This document shows positions 21,351 through 31,189 of a stretch of DNA of 64,000 bases, in pieces. Origin of the DNA: Neoceratodus forsteri (taxonomy: Eukaryota; Chordata; Ceratodontiformes; Ceratodontidae); the NCBI GenBank assembly GCA_016271365.2, contig CM057459.1, positions 821,621,001 to 821,685,000 on the forward strand, given 5' to 3'. The first letter of the stretch is position 1, and each line of letters opens with the position of its first letter. The notes below the pieces were generated by a model that saw only the letters and a program-made list of their open reading frames with translations, searched no databases and was not told the origin of the DNA. The position numbers and the translations under genes were made by a program.

Positions 21351-23479
21351 AGTTTCTAATCATTATATTACTGATAGCAATTAGAGCCATTAAAATATAT
21401 TTTTTCATTGATTTCCCATTAAAATTAGGTAAACACATTAATTCTGATCCTGTTGCAAGTTGTATAACGATTTTTGATTTTTGACATTAAATTGCTATTA
21501 ATTTTTAAAATATTGTCTGCTTACTGCATTAAATGCCTAGGATACAGTCAGCCAACATCCCCCATTCCAGATGTGCAAAGAGAAGCCTCTGTGTTGTGAA
21601 GCCTGATCTTTTTGTTTTGGGCCATGCAAATCCCCTTATTCATATTTAGTGCCACAAATGTGTTTTCCCATGGCTGCTATGGCTCACTTACAGTACTTTC
21701 CCTTTGTCATTCTGTATGGATCATATACATTATGGCCATGCTCAGCACTATTTGTGCTGAGTAGGGTCCTGGAAGCATGCACCACACCTCACATTTTGTC
21801 ACTGAAATGAGGGACATGGAACTCGAAATGAGGGACAACGAGGGACACTAATCCTCATGATGATCAGGACACATCCTGAAACATGGAAATACAGTACCTC
21901 AGAACACAGTGGAAACCATTGTATTTAGTTGAACAAATATTAGCACCTGAGAATGAATTTTTACCATGAAGCATGGGCGCCATTTAGGTAAGGCGTGGGG
22001 GGCAGCATTTGTGCCTAAGTTGTTCTTATGGTGTGGCAATAATGGCATTAAATTTTGATTTAATTTTTTGCACAATACAGTATGTGCCCCTGTGGCCTGT
22101 GTGTGCTCACTCTGCAGGTGCACTCCTGACTCAACTGTGTCTGTATCGTGCTGTCCTCTCTTTCCACCTATTAGCGGTGACGCCATCACATGTGACTTGG
22201 AGGATCTCCAGCCAAGCAAGAGCACATGAGTCATGAGAATGGGACACTGTCTTTCCCGCCCCAGAGTAAACAGGCTGCAGATCACAGCATAGAGGATTTG
22301 GTGAACACTGAACTCTCAATAGCAGTGTTATTGTGGCATAATTTTGCTGGTCTACTCTTGGTGAGTCTCTATCTCCTGGTGGCTGAAGGGGCAGAGAGTG
22401 AGCTAGAAGTTAACTCAAGACTAGGCTATCTACGTTCTCTACTAGGCTCACCTTGCAAAAAAAAAAAAAAAACAGCACAGGCCCTAAGTTGCAATAAGCT
22501 AGAACTAGCAGCAGTGGTGAAGGTGATGTGAGTGACCTTCGTAGGCATTGATCAGTGCAGTGCGGCAGCAGCCATGGCAGCAGCCAAGCAAGAAACAAGC
22601 AACACAGATTGGGTGGGTTCAGTTGGCGAGGTGACTTGGTCACAGACCACGTTGAAGACCTGGGATGGTTGGTTCAAGCATCCAGCTTCTGACAGAAGGA
22701 CGGAGGAGGACTGGACTGAAAACTGGGCTGGTGGCACACTGGGCCAGGCAACAGGTTCTGGCCAGATGGCTGGGTAAGTAAAAGTAAATACTTTTTGTAC
22801 AAGCAGATTAAGGAAGGAGGAAGGACTGAAATATTGATGTGTTTTTCACATTTCTGTGCCTTTGGGCAGCTTCACACCCCATTTAGGATGGATATTGAAT
22901 GGAATGGAGTTGGAGACAGAAATCAGGACAACTTTTTTTTTGGGGGGGGAGTCAGAACATCAGCCAGGAAAAAAAATGGTTAGTAATTGGGTAGGTTTAA
23001 GCCCAAATCTGATGCACTGCTCCAGGGTAAAGACAGATGAATCTTACACATTTGAATTGTTCCTGATTTGCATATAACTTTTCAGTCACAACAAATAAGT
23101 TTTACTTTTAGAGACATTCCAGACATTTTAGAGCTTGCAACATAGGGGCTAACTAGCATCTGGCCTCCACTGGTTGTTGGCTCCCCCCCTGCTGAAATCT
23201 GAAATGGTGCCTCTGCCATAAAGTCTAAATTTACAGGACATCCTCTGTGTGGGCAGCATTTTTTTCAGGAGGGATGGATGAGGAGCAGAGCAGTTTTCAG
23301 GGGTAAAATGAGGGCTGCCCTTTGCATTCAGGAAGAGTTGAATGGTACGGTATACACAGACTACTGCAGCCCCATAATAGTTAGGCTTATGCCCCCACCC
23401 CAAATGAAGTTGATATCCACATCCCCATGCTCAGGCACATTATGATATAGGGCAAGGGAGACTGCAGTGGCATGTACTA
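21351..23479. other. No gene seen; a poly(A) tract at 22457-22472
   Basis: No coding family or repeat is recognised. A run of 16 A residues at 22457-22472 could be a retroposon tail, but I found no flanking target duplication or promoter box to support it. Confidence 0.4.
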
Positions 23480-23663
23480 TTGAAATGAATGGGGATTTTT
23501 TCTATTATTATTTTATACATTGTTGATGGAGAGTTGGAGATTATTCAAGGCCACCGCTCAACTAACAAGGGCCTTGTTAGTACAACAGTGACTTTTATTA
23601 TTCTCCAACTCACCATCATAATGTATAAAATAGTAATAAAAAAAATAACTCCATTCATTTCAA
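23480..23663. repeat. 184-bp palindromic MITE-like element
   Basis: The two halves are inverted copies. TTGAAATGAATGGGGATTTT runs inward from 23480, and the reverse complement of the right half reads TTGAAATGAATGGAGTTATT. Both continue through TTTTATACATT and GAGTTGGAGA to a perfect centre CTAACAAGGGCCTTGTTAG around 23571. Long inverted arms without coding sequence are typical of miniature inverted-repeat transposable elements. The parent family is not identified. Confidence 0.8.
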
Positions 23664-23961
23664 GGGGATACAGACCAGCAATCTGACCCTTGGACATCAT
23701 CTCTTAAAGACTCCTGCTTCTGGCTCCCTAGCTCCAGTAAGAGACTCAACATGTATGATTACTTGGTGGGTTTTCTGTCGCAGCATGGCTGCACCCACTA
23801 CAGTGTGTATGCATGGGGAGGGGGCCCATGTGGGTGGGTGTCGACATATTGCTACTTTTGTGTTTGCCTCTTTAATTCTGTTTACATGGGAACATTCAAA
23901 ACTATGGAGAGAAAATAGTAGGAGTACAGGCCAGATAGAAGTAATTAAGTAGATTTGTGGG

Positions 23962-24250
23962 TAAGTTTTTATTTATTGAAATGTTTCACCAGGAAGGTAC
24001 ACTGATTGACAAGTCACTCATCTCCCAGTATGACCTGGTGGAAGGGGTACAATAGGAATGAGTCATTAAAAATTGAAGTTACAAGATTAACATTAACACA
24101 CAGTTGTAAGACGGGTGTTGCAAACAGTGTTACAACAGTGTTGTGCAAACTATGTAGAAAGAATGGACAATAATAAGTGCTTGGTTAATAAGTAAACAAG
24201 TGCTTATGTGAAAGAAAAGGGGTGACGGAGTGTATTAGGGAGGAAAGAAC
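23962..24250 (-). mobile_element. L2-like LINE 3'-end fragment
   Basis: It has TTTATTTATTGAAATGTTTC, then ACCAGGAAGGTACACTGA, TCTCCCAGTATGACCTGG and GAAGGGGTACA. These align with the 3' end of the minus-strand LINE at 36505-38340. Only the 3' UTR is present. Confidence 0.72.
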
Positions 24251-24411
24251 CACATGCATTTCCATTGGTATGTGTGCTACAGTTCAGCTGTGCAGCTGAG
24301 ATGAGAAGGGACAAGAAAACTAAAAAGTATAACAATGGCTATATACATGTTGCATGCATACAAATGTATTCAGATTTGTATTGAAGTACAAGCAAGCCAT
24401 AAGTGTGCAGG

Positions 24412-24535
24412 CAGTATATCGTAGTGGTTAAAGACACTGAACTGCAAACCAGGAGACTTGGAGATCTGAAGACCTGTGTTTGACTCTCATCAACCCACAC
24501 TAGTATATGGTGTGATTCTGAGCAAGTAAATTAAC
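24412..24535 (+). mobile_element. MIR-like (CORE/tRNA) SINE
   Basis: The plus strand reads GGCAGTATATCGTAGTGGTT followed by AAAGACACTGAACTGCAAAC. After a spacer comes CTGTGTTTGACTCTCATC and then GTGTGATTCTGAGCAAGT. TATCGTAGTGGTTA fits the polymerase III A box and GTGTTTGACTCTC a decayed B box. The GTGTGAxxxTGxGCAAGT block matches the conserved core of MIR/CORE-type SINEs. It is a tRNA-derived SINE copy without its 3' end. Confidence 0.75.
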
Positions 24536-24671
24536 TTTTATGTGTGCAGTTGTCAGTGACCATTTGCTTTTTGCACACATACCACATGCATGCAGTCTGT
24601 TCCAATTTAACATAAAAAACATGCTTTCCACACTTGCTTGCTGCATGCATGCCACATGCTTGCAAGTGGTT

Positions 24672-27090
24672 CAATGTGCTTACGCAACTGGTATGATGTA
24701 TGCTTTTATGACTTAGATACATTGTGGCAGTTCGCCTCTCTATCCATGGGATCTATCACCCTGAAGGGTTAAGATGTCAAGGAACCCTAGTGAATGGTTC
24801 CAACCCTATAGGTGCCACGGGAATAATTCCTTTGGCTAAAGGTAGCTTAGGAAGAAGCCCACAGGAAAGATCATCTCTTAAAGACTCCTGCCTCTGGCTC
24901 CCTAGCACTCCCTAGGAGATGTGCCATTGGAGGAGAACGGGAGGATGGTGGGGCAACAAAACCTGAACTAGCCAGGAGGAGCAGCCTTAAAAGGCCTGAT
25001 GGGGGAGTGGTGTGCTACTCTGCCCTTTGAACTACAGGCATAGCCTTGCAATTCAATGTGCTTGCATAACTGTCATGATGTATGCTTGTGTGACTTAGAC
25101 ACATTGTGGCTGTTCACCTCTCTATCCATGGGATATACCTCCCTATAGGGGTACGACAGTGAGGAACCCTAGTGAAGGTTTCCACCCCTATAGGTGCTTT
25201 AGGAATGATTCCCTTGGCTAAATGTAGCTTAGGAAGAAGCCCAAAAATAATACCCAAAAGGGTGTCGAGCATAGAAGGAGGAAAGAAGTCAGAAGATATC
25301 AAGGATGAAAATGGAGGTCGATAGACGTAGGTAGAAAGGACAGGAGAGAAAAGAGAAATGACAAGGACAATGAACCAAATGAAAACTGACAAGATGCAGA
25401 AGGGCGAAACTTCCTAAGGAGAGGAGGAAAAGCTGGGGCCACCATTCGACTCCATCCAACAGAGGAACCTAACTATGTAGCCTATGAAAGCACAAACTTT
25501 ATCTAATTACTATGACCACTGGAATGGAGGAGAGGAAAAAAACCTTTGAGGAGGATACCTCTGGGGATCCAAGGCCTAGGTCGCTTTCCCTCCAGGCTGA
25601 AGGATGGTTTGGTTAGTGACAGCTCATCTACTGCAATTTAGAGTCTAGACCGAGGGAAGAGGAAAATATTCCAATTTAGATGAAGCTCTTGCTCTGTCCT
25701 TCTAGCAGGAATGCCGTTGAGGGTTGCAAGCGACATCTCTGCAACTAGATGTCCAAAAGCAAAGGAGGAGAGAAATAACCACTCAGGCACTCAGCACCTT
25801 CAGAGTGTTTTTAGAATCCAGCCCCAGAGCACTAGACAGCGATTGTAAATGATGAGAGAAAGAAAGTGAGTTAGCAAGCAAACAGTGGGGTAAATATGGT
25901 TGCAATGCCAGCAGTTACAGCTGCGCTAGAAGCCAAGAAATGAAAAATGAAAAATGGGGAAGTATAGCATAATAGCTTTGAGGACTGGTGAGTAGATACT
26001 GAAGAGAAGGGCCATCGGGCCAGTCATGGAGAGCCCCAAAAAAAGAATGAAACTAAGGTGCAGGTGGTCAGGAATGAGGGGCCAAGCAGAATGGAGGATC
26101 AGAACATGATCTAGAAGGAGCTGCCAGAGCTGCAGGGATAGAAGGGGGAAAACTAGGGAAGAGTGTGAAAGGAAACACGAGTAGGGAGGTAGAGAGGTTT
26201 CGAAAAGCAACTATCAGGAAGAGGGACTGGAGTCTGCTGCGAGGGCAAGCACTTGTGCATGGCGCCCTCGAAGGATTGCAGAGACGTGACAGAGAACAGA
26301 ATTGGAAAACCCAGCAGTGCACTGCAGAGAGACCCGACCAGATGTGGAATGTGGTTTGAGAACAGGAGAAAAACACAGCAAAAAGTCTGGATGGGAGTTG
26401 TAGATATGGCTACAATGGAGTGCTGGAGGATGACATCACACACTGGAGGCACTCATGCAACCATGGAATGGAGCAAACAAAAACAATGAGGAAAAGTGGG
26501 TCAGAGGCTGGTACCCACATACCTGAGAGAAGGCAGACATGAAGCATAGAATTAGTGATGCTTCAGGCAAGAGGCTGCCAAAATCTGGAGTGTGGCCAGC
26601 GACAGCACACCCGGAAGAGTCAATGAAGAAACTGGGCAGCAGTCTGCAAGGTGAAAGAAAGCACAAAAGAAAAGGAGAGGGAAAAAAACAGAAACAATGA
26701 GGTACAAAAACACCCAGGACTGAAACAGAGACAGGGCGGGGAGCTGACGATGGAAGAAACAACGAGGGGAAAAATAAGGCGGGGGGAAGAACGACAGGGG
26801 GGAGGAAAACAAGCAAGGGAAAGCACACACGAGGCAAAAAGCAGTCGGTAAAAAGGAGGGAGGAAGTGAGGAGAGAGAATGGCTGAACAGCCGCACAAGC
26901 AGCCAACAGAAGACAATACAGACAGGAGAAGGGGGGCAGAAACAGGACAAGAGACAGGAGTGAGGAAAGATGGCACCTCCAGCTGCAACGAAAGAAATGA
27001 ATCCTGGACTAACCAGGAGGAGTAGCCTTTAACAGCCTGATGGGGGAGTGGTTTGTTGCTCCAACCACTGAACTACAGGCATAGCCTCGC
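24672..27090. repeat. Tandem duplication of a 382-bp unit; second copy split by a 1.75-kb insertion
   Basis: The unit starting CAATGTGCTTACGCAACTGG at 24672 starts again at 25054 (CAATGTGCTTGCATAACTG). Both copies carry ACATTGTGGC, CTCTCTATCCATGGGAT, GAGGAACCCTAGTGAA-like and GCTTAGGAAGAAGCCC. Copy one ends with CCTGATGGGGGAGTGG and GAACTACAGGCATAGCC (25050). The matching end of copy two appears only at about 27001-27085. Some 1.75 kb of unrelated, purine-rich sequence therefore sits inside copy two, and about 95 bp of the unit is missing. Confidence 0.75.
25243..27000. other. Purine-rich non-coding insertion
   Basis: The plus strand is strongly biased to A and G for about 1.7 kb, for example 25260-25360 and 26640-26890, where runs such as GAAAGAAAGC and AAAAGGAGAGGGAAAAAAAC occur. 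The long minus-strand frames here (26436-26988) are pyrimidine-rich shadows with low-complexity Leu/Phe/Pro/Ser translations, so I do not treat them as genes. No transposon domain is recognised. Confidence 0.55.
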
Positions 27091-27177
27091 AACTCCAATT
27101 TAACATTTAAATCATGCTTGCAGCACGCACATCACATGGGTAGTTTTATGTGTGCAGCATGAAAATATTTCATATAA

Positions 27178-27696
27178 TTATTTCTGTAAGGGGTGTACTG
27201 CCCCATCCTGATCTATTTTCCATGTCACCCAATCGAAGAAATTGATCTGGTTAATCTCACATGACATCCCTCCTAAGAATCCATTCTGCTTTGGGTCTTG
27301 TAACCTGTTGGATTCAAGATAATCCACTAGCCTTTTCTTTAATAGTGTTTCTAGTAACTTTCCCACCACTGACTTCAGACTAACTAGCCTATAATAGCCA
27401 GGCTCCTCCTTGCAACCACTCTTATTGAGTGGGACTACACCTGCCCACCTCCAGTCCTCTGAAACCACTCCTATTACTAGTGAGTTGTTAAATATGGCTA
27501 TCAGAGCTACAGCTAGTATCTCCCTGAGCTTCCTCAGCACTCTTGGAAGCATCACAACTGGCCACATAGCCTTCTCCAATTTCTGATTTGTAAGACCTCT
27601 CAGAACTCTTTCCTCTGTGAATGGACTTGTGTCCTCTTCCCTCTTCCCAGTGTTCCTGCTGCTTCTATGTGGTCCATCCCCCTCTCCTTCCACCAT
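27178..27696 (-). pseudogene. CR1 reverse transcriptase, N-terminal half
   Basis: A 172-codon open frame on the minus strand has REEDTSPFTEERVLRGLTN, EKAMWPVVMLPRVLRKLRE, VSEDWRWAGVVPLNKSGC, YYRLVSLKSVVGKLLETLL and NFFDWVTWKIDQDGAV. Compared with the sister copies, the normal GPDGIHPR block is changed to WPVVMLPR, which removes a conserved block of the finger region. The frame stops before the catalytic motifs. Confidence 0.85.
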
Positions 27697-29189
27697 GAAG
27701 ACTGAGCCGAAGTACTGTACCTGTTCAGAATATTTGCTTTATTCTGATCCTCTTCTGTGCAATCTCTCCCTGCTGTTCTTATCCGCAAAAGCCCCTTTAG
27801 CTATCCTTTCCTCTGTTTATGGTTTTGCAACTCTCACTGCCTTCCCTGCTTCACTATGCTTTCTTGGGTACACGTCTCTATCATCCTCCCTCTATGTCTC
27901 TTTGTACCTCCTGAATGTCACCCTTCAGCCTTTACCTTTTCAACCAACTCACTCAAACGCTGGTGGTCTCCTTTTCCTCTTGTTTTTTCTCACTTCATTA
28001 ACACAGAGATGTGTTGCCTTTACTGTGTCTTCTGTACATGCACACTATGGTTCATCCACCGCAGTACTGTAATCTGCTCCTGCTAAGTTGTGTCAGAGGC
28101 ATAGTGTAGGTAGGGAGAAATAGGCATACTGCATGAGCATTGTGGTCCTTATCTGCTGTCAAATGTTGTTCCTTTTTCCACCAATTTTTCTTTTTAAATC
28201 CATCTTTCTAAAGTCCAGAACCCTCGTCCTTGTGTGGTTTGTCTTTGCCACTGTCTTTATTTCAAACCATTTTGTACAGTGTTGCTGGTCCCCAGGTGGC
28301 ACCCCACGTTGATGTCTGCAGCATTGTCCCTGTTTGTGAGCCCCTGGCCCAGTATTGCCCTGTTTTGAGTGGGCTGTTTGACTAGTTGTCTGACAACACT
28401 CCTCTCTCCACCCAGCTGGGAGTAAAAGATGGCCATGCTTCTAGCCAAGGCTGCCACTTTGAGCCTTAAGTCTACATTTGGAAGACTGAAGACCCCAACC
28501 AGCAGTACCTCCCCAATTTTTGCCATCATGCTGATGATTTCTCCTCATGCCTTATCGATATTTTCCTCTGCTGGAGGTCTGTATATCACCCCAGTGTGAA
28601 CAGTGGCTCTTGCTCTTGTTTACAGGGTGACCTACAGCACCTCCAACCCATCCTTTACCCCTAGGTTCCTCTGCACTTCTGTTGCTCTGATACCCCCCCT
28701 TCACATACAGCATAACCCCTCCACCTTTCCTGCCCTTCCTATCCCTTATGAACTAAGTATAGCCTGGTATGGGCATGTCCCAGATGTGGTTCTTAGTACA
28801 CCACAATCCAGGTCTGCCTCCACCATGATGGCCATCAGGGCTGGAATTTTATTTCCTAGACTCCTTGATTTGGTACACATGGCACTCCATGCCTTGCTTT
28901 CACCATGCCTGCATCCCCACTCTCCCCTTCCTGCTTTTGCTGCCACTTGAAACTTCCTTCACTCACTCCCTCCTTCCTACCACCACTGTGCCTTACCACC
29001 TCTGCACCTCTCTTTCAACATCCTCTGTTCTTGTCTCTCTTATCCCACTGTATGCCCATGCATCCTTTAACTTGTGCTATGAGGGAGTGTTGTCCCCTCT
29101 GGCCCTCTTTTCCTGTTGCTTCAGTCTGTGATGGGGGGTTCAGTTCATGCCTCCTTTGGTAATACCACCTCCTCCTTTGGCTAGTTTAA

Positions 29190-30045
29190 ATATTCATATA
29201 AGTAACATCTAAACTTTCCACTGAGGACTGTGGTCCCTTTCCCAGAATATCAGCATCACCTCTGTATAGGCCCATATCCTTCCAGGTTGGCCCCAAGTAC
29301 CCACTGAAGCCAAACCCTTCCTCCTTGCACTGTTCCTTCAAACCAACTGTTGAAAGTCTTGGTGTGGAGTACCCTATCTTCCCTTCGGTGGCAGACAAGT
29401 AGCACCTTGGCAAATAACACTATTCATGCTACCTGCCTTGGTCTCCTTCCCAGTTCCCTGAACTTTTCTTGTACTACCCCAGCCCCATCACCTGCCAGGT
29501 CTTTAGTCCACAGGTAGACAATTACATCCATTTCCCCCCACCCTGCTGACCTAGCAATCTTTAGGATCTGTTTTACACCGCTCTGAGCGAAGACACCAGG
29601 TAGGCTCCTAACCCTCTTTCTCCACCCCTTCCCGCTCCCAAATCTAGTCTGCTCTCAACTGAGTCCCCCATCAGAAGCTAATTTCTCCTCTTCCGTGGTC
29701 ATCTACCTCACACCTTGGGGCACCTCTTCAGAGGACCCCCACATCCTCTATTTCCACCACTTCAGGTGCTTCCTCTCAGCAGTCCTATCCCACTTCAATG
29801 TCAAAAGAATTTTGCAATGGCACAGGCTGAGGAATGCACTCCCTGACCTGTCACCCCCACTCTCCTGAAGTTTGCCAAGGTCCAGCTGCCCCTCCTCTAC
29901 ATGGGCAACCTATATGAGGCAATGGTGGCAGACTCGGTGGCCTCTGGGTGAGGCAAGAGGTATTCTGGATTCTAGCCAGCTTGGCACCTAGACCAGCAAC
30001 TTCCACCCTCCATCCAGAGTGTTGCATGTATATGGGGTAACACAT
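29190..30045 (-). pseudogene. CR1 ORF1 remnant (esterase-like region)
   Basis: Minus-strand fragments read DLAGDGAGVVQEKFRELGR (about 29440-29500), matching the esterase segment after HLGTNDLA in sister copies. Then come CHRREDRVLHTKTF-type sequence and GYLGPTWKDMGLYR (about 29280), matching the segment before the final D-x-x-H. An upstream part with PHIGCPCRGGAAGPWQTSGE lies at 29851-29930. The final HDGLHL block is not intact. Confidence 0.6.
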
Positions 30046-30540
30046 TAGTCTTTAGAATATGTCCCAGAATATTGGAACTTCACAGCAATTACATTGCACC
30101 CCATAGCTGCTAATCTGAATTCAGTCCCTTCTGCTTCTAAATGTAGCTTGCCCCTGCTGATTCTTACCTTTTCCTGCTACTTTCCCACTTACACCATCTA
30201 TCAGGACTTCCTTTAACACCTTGCCTTAGACAGGGTGTTACCTGCTTTCCCTTTCAACAGTAGTTCATTTTAGGTATAGCTCCCTTATACCCTTCTGCCT
30301 CTTTCCTCCTCTTTTACACCTCCCTTTCAACTAACTTTGACTTCCTTAACTGCTACATCACCCTAATCCTGACAAGATGTCTCCTGTTTTCACACATGTA
30401 GTTGCTACCTGCCTCCTTTAATCCCAGCAATTGCCCTCTAGCCTACCACCTGTAGTTACCTATGCAGTTATAACAGTAACTGTGTTCTCTTCTTAAGTGT
30501 ACCTTACATTCTCCTGTTACTGTAAAGAACAAGGAGGATA

Positions 30541-31189
30541 TTGGTGGATACACTGTTCTACTGAGTCTAGCTGGTGTACCTAAGAGAGAAAAGGGGTGGT
30601 AAACAGTCACCTACAGAGAGCCACAGGACTGATAACTCAGTTCAGCTTATCAGATGAAGTAGTGATACATGCTTAATGAATGTTAAATTCTGCAAGAGGA
30701 ATTATGGCAGAATTACCTGTTATGTTACCACAAATATTTCAGAAAATGTTACCAGTCATAATTTGGAGTATTTCAACTATAAATTTAAAACTGCTAAATG
30801 TATTTTTTTCCAGTTGTGTTAGATACCAGAATACACTGACATTGATATACATGGCAAATGTCAGGTCAGTACTGTTATTTGGAAACAAGTAGCAGCCTGG
30901 CTCCCTTTCTTATTGAGTTCATTTTAGCTTTGCTGTGGTTAGTATTGACTTGTATCAGTTTTCAGTTTTTGGGTACAACATTTCCTCCAAACTGCTGGAA
31001 CAGCAATGGGGACAACCCTAATGCTGAGTTATGCTAACTTGAACATGGGGTTCTGAGAGCATGAGTTTTTCAGTAATGCTGGGAACAATAGATTTTTAAG
31101 AAAGCTTGACTTGTATTGTCACTATATAGATTATATACTACTGATCTGGATGGCAATGTGGAAAATGTTGAAGGATTTTGTTGAGTACC
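30541..31189. other. No gene; contains a short dispersed repeat
   Basis: AT-rich sequence without coding signature. The segment at 30811-30880 (TGTTAGATACCAGAATACA, ACATGGCAAATGTCAGGT) resembles 41768-41830 (TGTTAGATACCAGGATACA, GCATGGCAGATGTCAAGT), so both belong to an unnamed dispersed repeat. Confidence 0.5.

Larger units (their letters stand above)
27178..30540 (-). mobile_element. CR1-type LINE, minus strand, ORF1 plus most of ORF2, 3'-truncated
   Basis: From right to left: ORF1 region (about 30045-29200), endonuclease region (about 29100-28250), and reverse transcriptase N-terminal half (27700-27178). The element breaks off inside the reverse transcriptase, just before the block that normally reads YLDFSKAFD. 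Sequence out to about 30540 is probably its 5' UTR. It is more diverged than the other copies. Confidence 0.78.

Noticed and set aside
22457..22472. Poly(A) tract as the end of a processed pseudogene
   Set aside because: No open frame similar to a known gene lies upstream and no flanking direct repeat is visible.
24412..24535. Functional tRNA gene
   Set aside because: A- and B-box-like words exist, but no cloverleaf with an acceptor stem can be drawn and a SINE core follows, so it is a SINE.
26436..26988. Three overlapping minus-strand open frames of 122-156 codons
   Set aside because: They are translations of a purine-rich strand's complement, with Leu/Phe/Pro/Ser/Cys-rich low-complexity sequence in all three phases and no domain. 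This is what a biased tract gives by chance.
24672..27090. LTR retrotransposon with 382-bp terminal repeats
   Set aside because: The two copies are directly adjacent, not flanking an interior. The inserted block has no gag/pol motif, and no primer-binding site is recognisable.
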